From NCBI GenBank assembly GCA_019722365.1, contig JADFUC010001919.1, forward strand, positions 1 to 64,000: DNA of 64,000 bases, in the 5' to 3' direction. The notes below the pieces were generated by a model. That model was not told the origin of the DNA, did not search any database, and was given only the letters and a program-made list of their open reading frames with translations. The translations under genes and the position numbers were made by a program. The stretch comes from Lithospermum erythrorhizon. Its lineage: Eukaryota > Streptophyta > Magnoliopsida > Boraginales > Boraginaceae. This document shows positions 40,601 through 52,719 of the stretch, piece by piece. Numbering within the stretch: the first letter of the stretch is position 1; every line of letters starts with the position of its first letter.

Positions 40601-43149
40601 ATGCATTCTGCGCTTAATGCAAGGAGAAGATGATGATATGAATAAATCAGACTCTAATGAATGGTGGAGGTGCTCAGAGAATTGAAATAGAATTGGAATA
40701 CAATTAGAGGTATAGAACTCGCTCTGTTACATACGGATGATGATACATCAGTAAAAAATATGTTCAAATTAAATGAAGATATAGTCTTAAATGAGTCAAG
40801 CGTTTGGTTTTAAATAATGTTGAATGTGATACGTTGGTTATTTATGAGCATTATACATTTCAAAATTTTTTGCAATATTGATTACCTCACATTATTATGT
40901 AACATGTGTGTTTAAGTGGTGATTCAAAAAATGTTTGTAGTAATGATCATGATCGATAATTAGCGTTATTGGGAAGTTCGCATCTCTCAAAACTGGGGAA
41001 CAATAAGGAAAATGATTATACTACCGATTATCGAGTTACAAACTTGAGATGCGATATAATGGAGTTAGAATCTTCATCTTAGTAGGGAGGCGGTACACGC
41101 GTAATGTTTATACACTTGAGTACTAAAGGAATCCTATTGCAACCTTGAAAGACATAATAGTAATTGATTAACATTTACATAGCTCAAATTGCATATAATA
41201 ATACGACATGCTATATTAATCCACAAGATATAAGATGTAATCTTAGATGACATTTTTTGTTAAGAAATAATCGTCCGGCGAAACTTAAGGTGTTAAATCT
41301 ATGATAGATTAAAATTTCATGATGAGCCAGATTCTCTTATTGATGGAACAACTACATTGGATGTCCGTTCCAACGAAGGCCAAGACCTCGAGTGAATGAG
41401 AGTGGTTATGGTAATATAATTTCACGATTATGCCGTGCTCGGGATGTTAGTATGTGTTGTACATGCGTGACCCCACGACGCTAACACGTTCATCAGCATA
41501 GGAATTGTGGGGTTGGTAAAAGGTATTCACGCGGTTCGAGACTATGTTTTGTAGTAGCTTTAACATAATAGAAGTAACTATAGTTACAAGAAATGGATTC
41601 GAATATCCACAGAACTGAATGCTGAAGAATAGTTTCATGAACAACGTCAGTAGGCAGCTATTAGCCAAAAATTCATTAATGGGGCGGTCAGTATACTCGG
41701 AGAGAAGTAAACTAAAGCTTGTTCAGTTTTTACAACCCGAATAAGTCAATTTGTATTGTTGGTAATGTTGTTAAGAATAATATTCAATAAGATAGATGTA
41801 TTTTTTTAACTTTTTTATTTATATTTAAAGCTACCGATTATTTAACTGAGAAATGGCTAACTCGATAAAATCACGGGGATAGTCTTTTATATATAAACAG
41901 TCTTGTCACAGTTCACGGTTGACTATTGAGTTAGAGCCATTCCGGTGTAAGTGGGTATTGTTGAAAACTGGACCAGGATGATGTGACGCGGTTTCAAGGC
42001 AAGAAAACACCAAAGTCTTAAAACCACGTAGTTTGAAGGTCGGAGTGGGTAGTTATAAAGACTACTTGTAAAGTAGGCTTCACAGTTGGGACATGATTGT
42101 AATCATTGCGCTTCCGACTACCGTCCTAAAGGGGCTAAGAGTTTAGCATGCAAGCTTAAAGGAATCCATTAACTAGATTTAAGCGGCATCTCGAGACAAT
42201 ATATACTTTTTTGTAGATTCAATTAAGTTTGTTCAAAGCCAGCGATCACGAGGTTCGATTAGGGAGCTAGTTCATTTACTTTCTGGAATTAGTTAAACAA
42301 CTAATTGAACAAAGTTGTTTTTGTCTTACAATCTAATTGTTGACTACATAACATGGATGTGTAATTCATTCATGTAATCATTCAACTATTACGGATGAGT
42401 TGAAATAATAATAAATCCCAATGATCTAAAGTTTCCTAGAAGCGACACCTTGAGTGTTCACAAGAGAACCTCTTGAGTCTAGAAATGTAATATATCCAAC
42501 ATTCTTGAGTCGGATGCTGATGGTTTTGGGAAACTAACGCATTTGATGGTAGCGTAGTATTGATTGATGCTCGATTTTCTAGCGTGGTTCATGGGAGCTT
42601 GTAAAGTCTAATCGATCTTAAGGGCTACTCGGTTTATTCGAGGGAGGCTGGTTTGGCCAGGTTGCAAATCATAAAAGATAATATCTATGTCCCTATGAAT
42701 TTTTGTTTAGAGGCATTGAGTTTTACTTTGAACTAGCGTATATATTATCCCCATGTTGTGCAGGGTATTTCATTATTGCTTTGACTATGTCAAGCGTCTG
42801 CACGCCTTAAGGGGCATCGTAACGGCATATGTTAGGTGACAACACGATTAAGTATAGCGGGTAGATGTTGACCTATTATAGGGGATTTATCCGTCACGGA
42901 TATATAAGGTAGATCGTCTCGGCGGGCCTCGGAGTCGGGGACTAATTCGCAGCGAGCGTCGTCTGTTTATCGATATGATTCATAGTTTAATTAAAGAAGT
43001 CGTCGGTGTTTAGCGGCTTTACTTAACACATGGTTAGCTTGTGACTAGAGATCGATACAAATGAATTATAAAGAGTAATCATCCACCGGGTAGAGTGATG
43101 GGTGTGTTGGAAATCGATAGTTAGCGGTTTTTATTTATTATGCAGATTT
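37681..43149. other. long degenerate region, no readable gene
   Basis: No open frame exceeds about 80 codons and none has a recognisable domain. The texture suggests very old LTR-element sequence, but I found no protease, integrase or RT motif on either strand. A short minisatellite lies at its left end. Confidence 0.45.
37902..37962. repeat. AGCGGTAAATA-type minisatellite
   Basis: Five to six imperfect copies of an ~11-bp unit (AGCGGTAAATA, AGCGGTAAAATA, AGCGGCAAAT, AGCGGCGAATA). Scattered AGCG units extend left to about 37825. Confidence 0.75.
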
Positions 43150-43990
43150 ACTAACAAATTGTTGCCTTAACAGATTCATTTACTAGTTTAGTGAATGTGA
43201 TAACATAAACAAAGCGTTCACCATAGTAATTGTAATTACTAGTCACGATAATACTAGGGTTATGCGGATTGCTAGATCTAGAGTATAGCAGATTTTAATA
43301 TTAATAAATTACATTATATTTATTAACTACCCACTAACATTATCTTAGCTGAGAGAATTAATGTAGCGTCTGATGATGTTAAATTATTTCATGTATGAAA
43401 TTAAGCGTGCCACTAAATTGAGAGTTGATTGTAATCAACGAGTATTCTCAATTGAAAGAATTTTACATTGATAGTGTAAAATACAAATTGGATGAAACCT
43501 TGAATTAATTAACTAGTTAGTTAATTAATTAACAACTTGTTACTTGGAGGATTAGTTTAATTAAGCGAGCAGCTCATTATGATTGATTGGGATTTGGGAT
43601 TAAATAACATGACTCTATATGTAGGGGTTTTATTAGTTTTATCATATAACACAAAAAAACCCTGGCACCGCTTCCCACGAGCTGAAGCCCCGGCTCCTCA
43701 TTTGGAGGTAGCCGATTAGTTCCTCTGTTTTCAAAATAAGTTTTCCTTCCCTCATATTTTCTCCAAAGAGGAAGGGAGAGAGATTTTATCTTTCATACCT
43801 TTTCAAAGATATGAGAATGAAATGTCTGAAAGTAGATTAGGCAAATAATTCTTTCACTAAGGCACAGCTACATGTGGGAGTTCAGCTTGATAAATTGAGC
43901 CCTCAAAGTGATGTGGTAAAATAATTTCACCTCCTCCTTTTCAACCTCAAAGTCGGCGCTAGGGGTAATTCCAACAATTGGAATTTTGAC
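43150..43990 (+). repeat. LTR-like region with hairpins and TATA box
   Basis: A run of perfect short hairpins (43225-43530) is followed by a TATA-like CTCTATATGTAGGGG at about 43613 and a CT-rich leader with GAGGAAGGGAGAGAG. The order matches the minus-strand region at 1-2680. The 19-bp segment at 43386-43404 is identical to 1781-1799 in reverse complement. The partner LTR was not found. Confidence 0.45.
43503..43530. repeat. 13-bp perfect palindrome
   Basis: AATTAATTAACTA at 43503-43515 is complementary to 43518-43530 with a 2-nt spacer. Confidence 0.85.
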
Positions 43991-45989
43991 TCACTTTTAT
44001 AGTTATACTTTAACTTGGGAGTTATAATCGTATTATAGTTTGATCGTGTTCGTGTGACACGTCTTAGGCTCGATTGACAAAAGGTAATATATTATTAATT
44101 TATGTTAACGAACATCATATTAATATATAGATTATGAAGGACTAATAAACCATAAAAGCAACCCACAATATCAACTTCTTGAGTTAATCATAATATCGAT
44201 TTATAAATGATCAATTTCATCGAACTTACTTGAATGTAACTAAATCGGTTGTACAATCCTAATTGTTCAACGAAGACATGTTATGAGATCTAATATCTCG
44301 TATTTCCATCAACCTTAACAAAACCTTAACTAACATAGGCAACTTTTTTTCAATATTAGTCTAACAAAAGATATGTTGGTGTAAAGATTGGATTGACTAA
44401 AGTTCATTTCTCACATTATGGTTTAATGAGGAATAGTTATATGGGCGATCAGATTTGAAGCTTCTGAGTGTCTCATAGTAATGGCGAAAGTGACCACAAC
44501 TTTGGGGGGCAATGAAAGTTTAAGTGAGATTTGTATAGAGAAGCCTTCTACCGCGATAAGGTATCTCTTATGAAAATTCTTTAATCCCCGGAAGGAGCCA
44601 CATGAAGACTTGCGGATAGATAATATGAACAACGTTTATTAATCAATTAGCAATTATTTAGTTTGTTGTCCTCGTTGAATGAGTAAAATCTTAATTATTT
44701 TCCATTCTTGTCAAATAGTTAAGGAATCGTGTGAGCTTGATGAATCATTACAGGAAGGGACCCGTTGAATTCTAAGGATGTTGTTGCTTTCCGAATTTTT
44801 GGATAAGAAAATTAGGAAGTAAAAGAATCAAGTGTGTGGTGGTTTCGGAGTCCACTTTGTTTGTAAGGGGATTTAAATGCCGAAGAGAGCGACCATCGAA
44901 GCCAAGGCCCCTTAAGGGTAGGTCGGACCAGGAATGGATTGAAATGTTGGAATTGTGTCACATTAAGAAATGATAGGGGAAGGGGGATCAATTTTTTAAG
45001 CGTTCCAAGAAAATTCTCTTATGACTATGGTGATGAGTTAGATTTAAACTACAGGTGTTAGATTTTTGAGTACTATCATATCACTTTGGTGATTGAAGCA
45101 TATTATGAAATTATGTATTTGGAGATTTGGGGAAGAGTTCATCTTGCCACATAGATGAAAGGAGGCGCTGGATGTTTGTGAGCATGGGTGATGGTGATTT
45201 GGGGTTATCAAATGGTTCAGCGTGGAAGATTACGAAGGTCAAAAGATGTGCCCAAATTGATATTTTAGTAAGTCAATTAGATGTTGAGGGTTGTGGAATT
45301 GTGTGTTTACAGTGGTAAGTCATCGAAAGTGAAAATGGAGCTCGGGTTGTTAAAAATTCGAAATCGAGATACTCTATGAGGCTTCCGGCAGTGGGTGTTC
45401 ACCGAGGATCGTCCGGGGTTATGACGTGAGGAAAAAATGCAGTAAGAGGGTCTACCAGCGTCTTTTATATTTTTGCTAAGCTGAAAGAGGTGTTTTGATC
45501 AAACATCGAATGTGAGATAAGATCGATCATTCCAGAGGAGATGCTTAGCGAAAAAAGAAAGAAGAAGGATTCATTGATGACCAATCGAAGATAGGAGGAT
45601 TTTTCAAGACACTTTGGAAGAAAATCAAAGAGAGCTGGCGAGGTGAAGAAAGAACATGTTGCTAATTTGAATGTGAGAAAAATTCAATAGGGCAATGGTA
45701 TTTGGTATGTCTCTTGATAAAGGATGTTACGGAATTGGTAAAAAAATACACTACAAGTAGGGTTCAACTTTCTTTGGGAGTTCGTGGATTATGAACTCGG
45801 AGGAAAGGCTGATATAGATATTGAGACTCGAATCGGTGATTGAAATGTACTTAAATTGTAATGGGAGATTTGTTAATGCGTGGAAGTCTTAATCCACATG
45901 GAGAAGCTTGAGATCATTCCGGGAGCTTTATGAGAATAAGGAAATAATTTGAGAACAAGAAGAAGAGGTGAGGATGGAAAAATGACTAC
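43991..45989. other. degenerate sequence, possible retroelement interior
   Basis: G/A-rich plus strand with short open frames (for example 45127-45318, 63 codons). The composition is like copia coding sequence, but no motif is firm enough to call. It lies between two LTR-like regions that do not resemble each other. Confidence 0.3.
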
Positions 45990-46490
45990 AGATTCAACAT
46001 GCAAATCATATCAATGAACATTAGATTTATTACCTATTGAAATTCTTTTTCTTGATGAATTATTATTAATTACAATTAGGCTTTAAGTAATATTACTTTT
46101 TCTTGAAGAAAAGAAAATATTAATTCCTTTAGATTAAATTAGTGACACTATAAATACTCTCCCTCTTTATTGTAGTATATGTAAGTGATGATTACTGAAT
46201 CATAGAATCAAAGTCTTGAGAGAAAATAGGAGAGAGGCTTCTATTTAGAGTTTTTCATCTTATAAAGAAAGCATCAATTGAGAGGAAAAATCTGATATGT
46301 TATTTAGAGTTAACTGAGTCGGTGGGCATTATACCGAGTTATTAGTGAATCCCCATGCTTGGGCGGATTAGCTATATTGAAGGTGAAATAGAGGATAAAT
46401 CTTGTGTTTTATTCTTTTCTAACATTTGTAAATATCGGAGTAAACCAAATTTTTATTTATCTTCTTGAGTAAATGAAATGATTCTTGCAA
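45990..46490 (+). repeat. LTR-like sequence with TATA box
   Basis: CTATAAATACTCTCCCTC at about 46148-46165 is a good plant TATA context. A purine-rich leader with GAGAGAAAATAGGAGAGAGG follows. This matches the promoter/R arrangement of a copia LTR. No second copy or target duplication was identified. Confidence 0.35.
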
Positions 46491-47169
46491 AAGTTAATCT
46501 AATGCTGATTGTAGAATTACCTATACCATATTGAACATAAGATGGTACTCGCATGTTTATGCATAGATCATGTGGTTGCCCAACATACCGCTGATAATTT
46601 ATAGTCAAGGTATGGAAACGTTGAAGAGGTGCAATGCGCACAACTCATTTTAGACCCAACATTACTAGACAACTACTGCTTGTTTTCAAATAGGCCATGA
46701 GGAACATTAAGTATCTAATACAATTATATAATTCACAGGTGCATGTTCGTCTAGAAAAGAATGTTTGATTAATGTTCTAATTAGGTGTTAAATCTTTTGA
46801 GGTAGTCATCACATTGTCGGAATTAGAGGTTCATTAAGCTCCTTGATCCATAGCGAGCAAGCTTTTCTACTAATCGATATCATATCGTTAAAATGACAGA
46901 CAGTAATAATACACAAAGTTTATTAGATAATTAACCATTATAATTACTTAATAATCACTATTATGAGCTAGCTCAATGTATTTTTTATAAAAACTAATCA
47001 TTGAAAATATTTAGATAATCCTGACAATTATTACTTTAAGAATTCCATAAGTCAAGAATTAATAAAATTGATAGTCAATATCCAATTGTGTACAATACTC
47101 TATATATACATTAATCGTTTACAATCACTGTAACATCATAACATATAATCCATTAAGGAGATTTTCCTC
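46491..47169. other. no recognisable feature
   Basis: AT-rich sequence with short frames only. It is the left flank of the LINE. Confidence 0.45.
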
Positions 47170-47240
47170 ATCAGTTTTTTTGTTTAAAAAAAAAAATTAT
47201 ATTGATGAAGATGACAAATACAATCAGTGACTATCCATTC

Positions 47241-48119
47241 TTAGAGAGCTAAGCTAAACCCCCAATTTATACATAAATGCCAATTTGTCTTATTCCTAGC
47301 TATCCCCTCCCAACTATTTACACAATTCCTCACACTATGTATACATCTAGTAGCTACATGCTCATTTTCCTGCACCAGATTCTTAAAAATGCTCTTGTTC
47401 CTTGCCATCCAAACTTGATAAATCAAAGTTGCTGCACAAAGTCTCCTAAGCCGGCTCTTAAAGAACTTTAATGTATCCTTCATTGTGATCCAACCCACCT
47501 CCTCATCCCATGACTTCGGCACATGATATTCCTTTCGATGAAGTAACATCTTCCTCCAAATAGCAGTAGAAAAAGGGCATTCAAAAAACAAGTGTTGTTC
47601 AGTCTCCCTTTTCCCCAGGCAAAAAACACACTGATCATCCTGTATAACATTCCAGCTTTTCAACTTCACTTTTTTTGTTAATCTGTTCAAACAAACAATC
47701 CATTCAATAAAACCAAATACGGATACTTGACCTTTGAACCACACCACCTTCCACCATCTCACATTTCCAGGCCTCTCTCTTAAGCATTTCCAAACCTCAG
47801 AGTTCAAATGTCTGTCAGTACCAAACCATACTACAGAGTCTTTCTCCTCATCCAAATAGTCTGGAAGTCCTTTAACCACCTGAATTGTTGTAGTGTGTGC
47901 TCTACCCTTTGGCCGTCTCACTTTGCCTTTAATTGCTGCAACAGAGTCCTCAGGTGAAATTCTCAGAATGCCAATTTTCCTTTCAGATAGCAGATCAGCT
48001 AATATACCACTATGGTGCCAATTATCATACAAAAAACTAGGTGTCCTGCCTCCCTTAGTTCCATCCTTACATAAGGCCTGATGATGTCCCTCAATTGTAA
48101 CAACTTTGCCTATATCCAT
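47241..48119 (-). pseudogene. LINE ORF2 C-terminus, zf-RVT domain
   Basis: An open frame of 292 codons, the longest credible one in the window. The zf-RVT domain lies at about residues 155-195: KVKLKSWNVI followed by CVFCLGKRETEQHLFFEC, which keeps the C-x2-C...H...C ligand pattern, then PFSTAIWRKML. The C-terminal part (TLIYQVWMARNKSIFKN) is typical of plant LINE ORF2 ends. This frame lacks the RT core, which continues upstream in other frames. The domain's role is thought to be nucleic-acid binding during target-primed reverse transcription. No RNase H is visible after it, unlike the LINE fragment at 31.4-32.6 kb. Confidence 0.85.
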
Positions 48120-49770
48120 GAATCAATACTCCTCACCTTTACTCCTCATAAGCTTTGGTGCTTGAGCCTAAAATTATTGATCCACTTCACTCAGAGAGTT
48201 TCTTTGTTGCTGCAAAGGTTCCACAGATGCCTAGTCATACAAGCTTCATTCCACACTAACATACCTTTAATTCTAAGCCCTCCCTCTTCTTTCTTCAATG
48301 TTGCCTGCTTCCACTATCAACTGCCTTCCATAAAAAGGCCTTGATCATTCTTTATATATCCTTGATAACTTGCTTTGGGAGAAACACAACTTGGCACCAA
48401 TAGTTGTACATTGGAAACATCACAGATTTAATTAATACTAGCCTTCCTGCAGAACTTAGATGTTTGCTCCCCCATCTATTAATCTTTATCTTTATTTGCT
48501 CAACTAAACCCCTACAGTCACTAGCCTTTATCTGTTTTGTGGTTAAAAGGATACTAAGGTACCTTAAGAGCAGACTGGCAATGGGAATTCCCAAAATTTT
48601 ACTAAGCTCTTTTGCCTTCTGATCACAGACCCTTGCAAAGTAGCTGGTGCTCTTATTCAAGTTTGGATGCATCCCAGATACCATCCCAAACCTTCTCAAT
48701 ACAGCTCTGACCAACCTCATTGAGCTAGAAGTGGCTGCACTCAACACAAAAAGATCATCTGCAAAACTGATGTTCACCAATTTTAGCTTTCTACACTAAG
48801 GGTGATACTCAAATGAGCTCTAGTTCTGCCACATTCTTGTAAAGCACTCCGTCACCAGTATAAATAGGTAAGGTGACAATGGATCACCCTGCCTCAACCC
48901 TCTAGTACTCTTGAAGTGGCCTTGCAAGCTCTCATTCACTGGCAAAGAGAATCAAGCTGTGGTAACACAAGCCTTAATCCAATTCACAAACCTATCAGGA
49001 TACTTCACTGCTTTCATCATTTCCCACAAGAAATCCCAACACAGTGTCATAAGCCTTCATAATATCTATCTTCAGTGCGCATCTAAGCCTACCTGTTCCC
49101 TTTTAATAACCACATAGAAGCTCCTACATCAATAAAATACCATCATAGATGTTTCTTCCATTTACATATGTTGTCTGCTGTTATCTTACAACTCCTTCCA
49201 ATGTGTGCTTCAGCCTATTTTCCAAAATAGTTGTGATACACTTATAGATTGTATTTCAGCATGAAATAGGCCTGAAGTCCTTCATGTTCTCTGGATTTGC
49301 AACCTTACGAATTAGAGAGATAATGGTGCTATTCAAATGCCTAGGCATATAGCCAGTTGCAAAGAATGTCTGGATAGCCTCAACCACTGTGCCTTTCACA
49401 ACCTCTTGTGAACCCTTATAAAACTCAGAGATGAAGCCATCAGGACCTGGAGCCTTTCCCTTCTTCATACTGAGCATAGAAACTTCAATCTCCCTTGCTG
49501 ATACAGGTTCACTCAGTTTCTGACAGTCTGCACTAGTGATCCTCCTCGGTTCCAAGTTATTTATTTCAACTTCAATACAGGTATCAACCTGTGGAGCAGC
49601 AAACAGATTCTTGTAAAAATCCACAATGATGCCTTTAACTTGTTCAAAATCAGTTACTAAAACTCCATCTTTATCCCTCATAGAAACAATCCTGTGTTGT
49701 GAGTGATGCATTCTCATGCTCTTGTGAAAAAATGAAGTACTAGCATCCCCCTCTTTATACCATTGCATCC
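48120..49770 (-). pseudogene. LINE reverse transcriptase, frameshifted
   Basis: The N-terminal RT part is open at 49256-49768. It holds WYKEGDASTSFFH, the KAPGPDGF block typical of non-LTR RTs, and ends at FRPISC. The middle (about 48790-49255) is broken but shows AYDTV-type sequence near 49050. The catalytic-site frame at 48352-48780 contains ISFADDLFVL, the non-LTR version of the YxDD motif with both aspartates retained. SSAGRLVLIKSV, the conserved 'GR..LI..V' block, follows. The enzyme would copy element RNA at a nicked target in the nucleus. At least two frameshifts prevent a functional product. Confidence 0.85.
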
Positions 49771-50470
49771 TGGATTTTTTTTATAGAACTGCCACTCTAC
49801 AGCACTTAGTTTTCTATACTCATCCTCAACATGAGCTGCCCTGATAAGGAACTCTGAATCCAAACATCCACTCAGAACTATACCATTTAGCTCCTCCACT
49901 TCAATTTCCTTCTCTACCACCCTAGAGCTAATATGGGAAAAGTGCTCTGAATTCAACTGTCTCAAACCACTTCACATGCTTTTCAACTTACAATGCAACA
50001 CATCCAACCCATTTCCTTCATATTCCTGACTCCATCCCTCTTCAAGGATACTATGAAACTTGTCATGCTTAGCCAAAATGCCTGATACTTGAATGGTTTA
50101 GGTTTTCCTAATAAGCCCTCCTCCATAGTGATGTCAAGTGGACAATGATCAAAATCACTAGGCACAGGAATATTAACAACACATTGATTAAACTCCCCCA
50201 TCTACCTAAAATTGCACAATACTCTATCCAAGACTCTTACCATCCCATCTTCTTTCCAATTCCTACTCTAAGTATACAGTCTTCCAGTACGAGGATGTTC
50301 TACAAGACTCACATCTCTAACACAGTCATTGAAATTTGAGACAATACTGAGGTTAGCTACCTTGCCTCCACAAGACTCAGACACTGCCCTTACCACATTA
50401 AAGTCTCCACCAACAATCCATGCCTCATTATTCACCAAACAATGCTATCCCCATTCATATCCCCAACTTT
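49771..50470 (-). pseudogene. LINE endonuclease remnant (AP-like, EEP fold)
   Basis: Reading leftward from about 50440, WIVGGDFNVV is the conserved GDFN motif of the exonuclease/endonuclease/phosphatase fold. The frame at 49983-50201 contains SDFDHCPLDI, which corresponds to the C-terminal SDH catalytic motif with an intervening change. The stretch at 49714-49965 (SEHFSHISSRV..) is the linker that precedes RT in plant LINEs. The enzyme nicks target DNA to prime reverse transcription. The N-terminal catalytic blocks are not readable. Confidence 0.7.
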
Positions 50471-50509
50471 CTAATGCTGAGCAAGTTCAACAACAGTGAC
50501 TTTGGGCCT

Positions 50510-51170
50510 TCATTCCTTCTTTTCTCGACCTTTTAACACAACAACCTCCTCAACCACCAGAGGTTTACCACCATGACGACAATGTTCAAGATCATGACCA
50601 AAAGGAGCACAATGACTACAACAGGGTGGAATCCACTCATAATCAATCCTCTGCTGAAACTCAACCCCATTCTCATCCACTAGAGGGGCCATTTTAGGTA
50701 ATTTCTTATCCACTGCTACCTTTACAGACAACCTCGCATATGAAATCCTAGCCACATCAGAAGTTGTTCCATCCGCAAACAACGATACTCCAATATAGCT
50801 TCCAATTTTGCTGAACTTCTTCTCATTCCAAAATTAAAGACTGCGAAAAGGTATCCGAATCCAAATCGGTATCTTCTCTACTCCCTTATTCTCAAGTGTC
50901 GATTCAGGGGTTCAGGGTTTGAGCACCATCTCCTCCAACATTGCACCGCGCCCCTCATAATTTTCAAATTGGAAGAGATATAACCCCGAAGCTGAGCTGT
51001 TATACACACAAATTGAAGCACTTCGAGAATCAAATTATTAATTGTTTTATTGGAGACGATTTTGTTGATAAGCCTTCTGAAACGTTGACGAAAAGTTGGA
51101 GCAAGTGTCGAAGGCAACGGTTTAATCTTGTCAGATATTGTACAGATATTCTGAAAGAATTACACTGATT
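50510..51170 (-). pseudogene. LINE ORF1: DUF4283 and CCHC zinc knuckle
   Basis: The frame at 50510-50782 reads ARISYARLSVKV, then FQQRIDYEWIPPCCSHC and FGHDLEHC. CSHC..FGHDLEHC is a complete CCHC knuckle of the plant LINE type (zf-CCHC_4). Upstream, IPIWIRIPF and FWNEKKFSKIGSYIG (about 50800-50880) are the standard end of DUF4283. Further pieces extend to about 51170 in shifted frames. ORF1 proteins bind element RNA. The open part could still encode the knuckle, but the DUF4283 part is broken by stops near 50830 and 50900. Confidence 0.8.
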
Positions 51171-51990
51171 TTTAGTATATTTGGAAGTTATATTTTTGTC
51201 TTATAGTATATGGTAATGACTTGGAGTATTCCTCAAGTATGAAGATTATATGGTAATGAGCTTTAGTATTCGGCATGAAGATTGAAATTGCATATATATG
51301 GAAAGTTTATTTATGGAAGTTATTTTAAAAAGCTTGTTTGTCTTTTACACTATATAAAGCGCCGACTTGCAAATCCCAATCGACTACTAAAATAATATAT
51401 ACGTTATGTATTGTTTTGCGAGGCAAAGAGCTTTGAGAGATTTTTATCTTTTTATTGTAAGTTCGATATGCGGAGTTTTATAAACTCATTTTGGTAATGT
51501 CTATTTATTGTTAACAGCATTTACGGCAATCTTTCTTTCGATTATTCAGCAGCCAAGAAATACATACTAGGGATAGTAGTGTGTTATGGAGGATAGGTGT
51601 AAGCAAAATCAGGGGGCTGGACTTATCTCACGTCTTGATAGGGAGTAGAATATGGTGTTCGAGGGAGATGAAGACACTTATTTGTAATTCATTATCATAG
51701 TGAATTCTTTCCTTTGAGCAAAGCTATCTCCCGAACTGGAGTGTGCATTGGCACCGAGCTTGAGATTCTGTCTTGCTTGTAGTGTTTTTCTTTCGTATTG
51801 TGTATCTACCCCATCGGCCTTATCGGGTTGTGTCCAGTATTCTTGATATCGTGTCACCAAACACTTGGTTTTACGACCTATTACATTTGTGTCGAGTGTT
51901 ATACCAGCGTATAAGCGGTGGTCCTAGCAATGTGTTCCAGCCGAGATCTTTTACTTCTGACTACCGGCCGAGATTTACAAGCTTTTCGGT
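51171..51990 (+). repeat. 5' LTR of collapsed copia element
   Basis: Contains a TATA box (CTATATAAAGCGCC at about 51350) and the block TTGTAATTCATTATCATAGTGAATTC at about 51683, typical of this LTR class. Within it a ~40-bp unit, TATGGTAATGA..TTAGTATTC..TGAAGATT, is tandemly repeated (about 51208-51247 and 51248-51288). Confidence 0.6.
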
Positions 51991-52057
51991 GGTATCGAGC
52001 TTGAGGCAACAAAAAGCCAATAGCGAGTAAAGATCCCACACGTAATTTGTCTATGAG

Positions 52058-52690
52058 ATGGAAGGAAGTACAACAGACTGTCCACCACTTCTTGATGAGT
52101 CAAGTGATGAGGAAGAGATGTCTTATGAAGAAGTTGTGGGGATGTACGAAAAGTTGCTCGCCCATTGTAACAAGTTGACAGACTTGTACACGAAACAAGG
52201 AAAGGAAAATAAACGCCTCCTTGATGAGAATAATGAGATGTTAATTGTCAACTCTGGGTTAAATGAGAAGGTTGAGGGATTGAATGCTGAATTAGAAGCC
52301 ATGAAGAAATCCGTCCATATGCTCAATTCTGGTACATCTAAACTGGATGAAATTCTTTCTCTGGGTCAATCTCCAAATGACCATACAGGTGTGGGATATG
52401 TTCTTTGGAGGAATGAGCTAAAGAATCTAAGAAGTTTGTTCAATTTTGCAAAGTTAAAAAGAATTCCAATTTGTTATACCAAATGTTGCCAACAAGCGAG
52501 GTCGACCATAAGCGTTCAGTACTAAAAAGCATTGCAAGAGAAAAAAGAAGAAGAAATGGATATGCCATCACCGTGGAAAGAAAGGCCACACAAGACCCTA
52601 TTGTTATAAGCTCTTTGGAAGAGGCATTAAATTGACATGGTCGATTCCTCATGTTCAGGATTGGAAATTTGTTCATCAAAGATGGAGAAA
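52058..52690 (+). pseudogene. copia gag fragment with coiled coil and damaged CCHC knuckle
   Basis: The ATG at 52058 opens 155 codons. The start is acidic (LDESSDEEEMSYEEV), followed by a Lys/Glu/Leu/Asn-rich heptad-like helix at about residues 28-95, probably coiled coil. HMLNSGTSKLDEILSLGQS comes next, a block characteristic of SIRE-type copia gag. After a frameshift, the zinc knuckle is readable at 52563-52604 as CHHRGKKGHTRPYC. This is CX2CX4HX4C with the second cysteine replaced by arginine. The open part is long for so old a context, but the knuckle change and frameshift make a working gag unlikely. Nothing of pol follows. Confidence 0.75.
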
Positions 52691-52719
52691 AGGGGTGATT
52701 ACGGTTTAGGTACCGACCT

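Larger units (their letters stand above)
47170..51170 (-). mobile_element. L1-like LINE, nearly complete in domain order, inactive
   Basis: Read on the minus strand from 51170, the domains follow the plant L1 order: ORF1 (DUF4283 and CCHC knuckle), endonuclease, reverse transcriptase, then zf-RVT. A short A-rich end (T-rich on the plus strand at 47176-47186) could be the poly(A) tail. Frameshifts and stops break every gene. The 5' end meets LTR sequence of the neighbouring copia element at about 51170, so the LINE may be cut there. Confidence 0.85.

Noticed and set aside
42245..42262. GGTTCGATTAGGGAG, similar to a tRNA T-loop
   Set aside because: No cloverleaf could be built.
45990..46490. 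Partner LTR for 43150-43990
   Set aside because: The two LTR-like regions share layout but no alignable sequence.
52123..52326. Minus-strand frame inside the copia gag
   Set aside because: It is a shadow of the coiled-coil gag frame.
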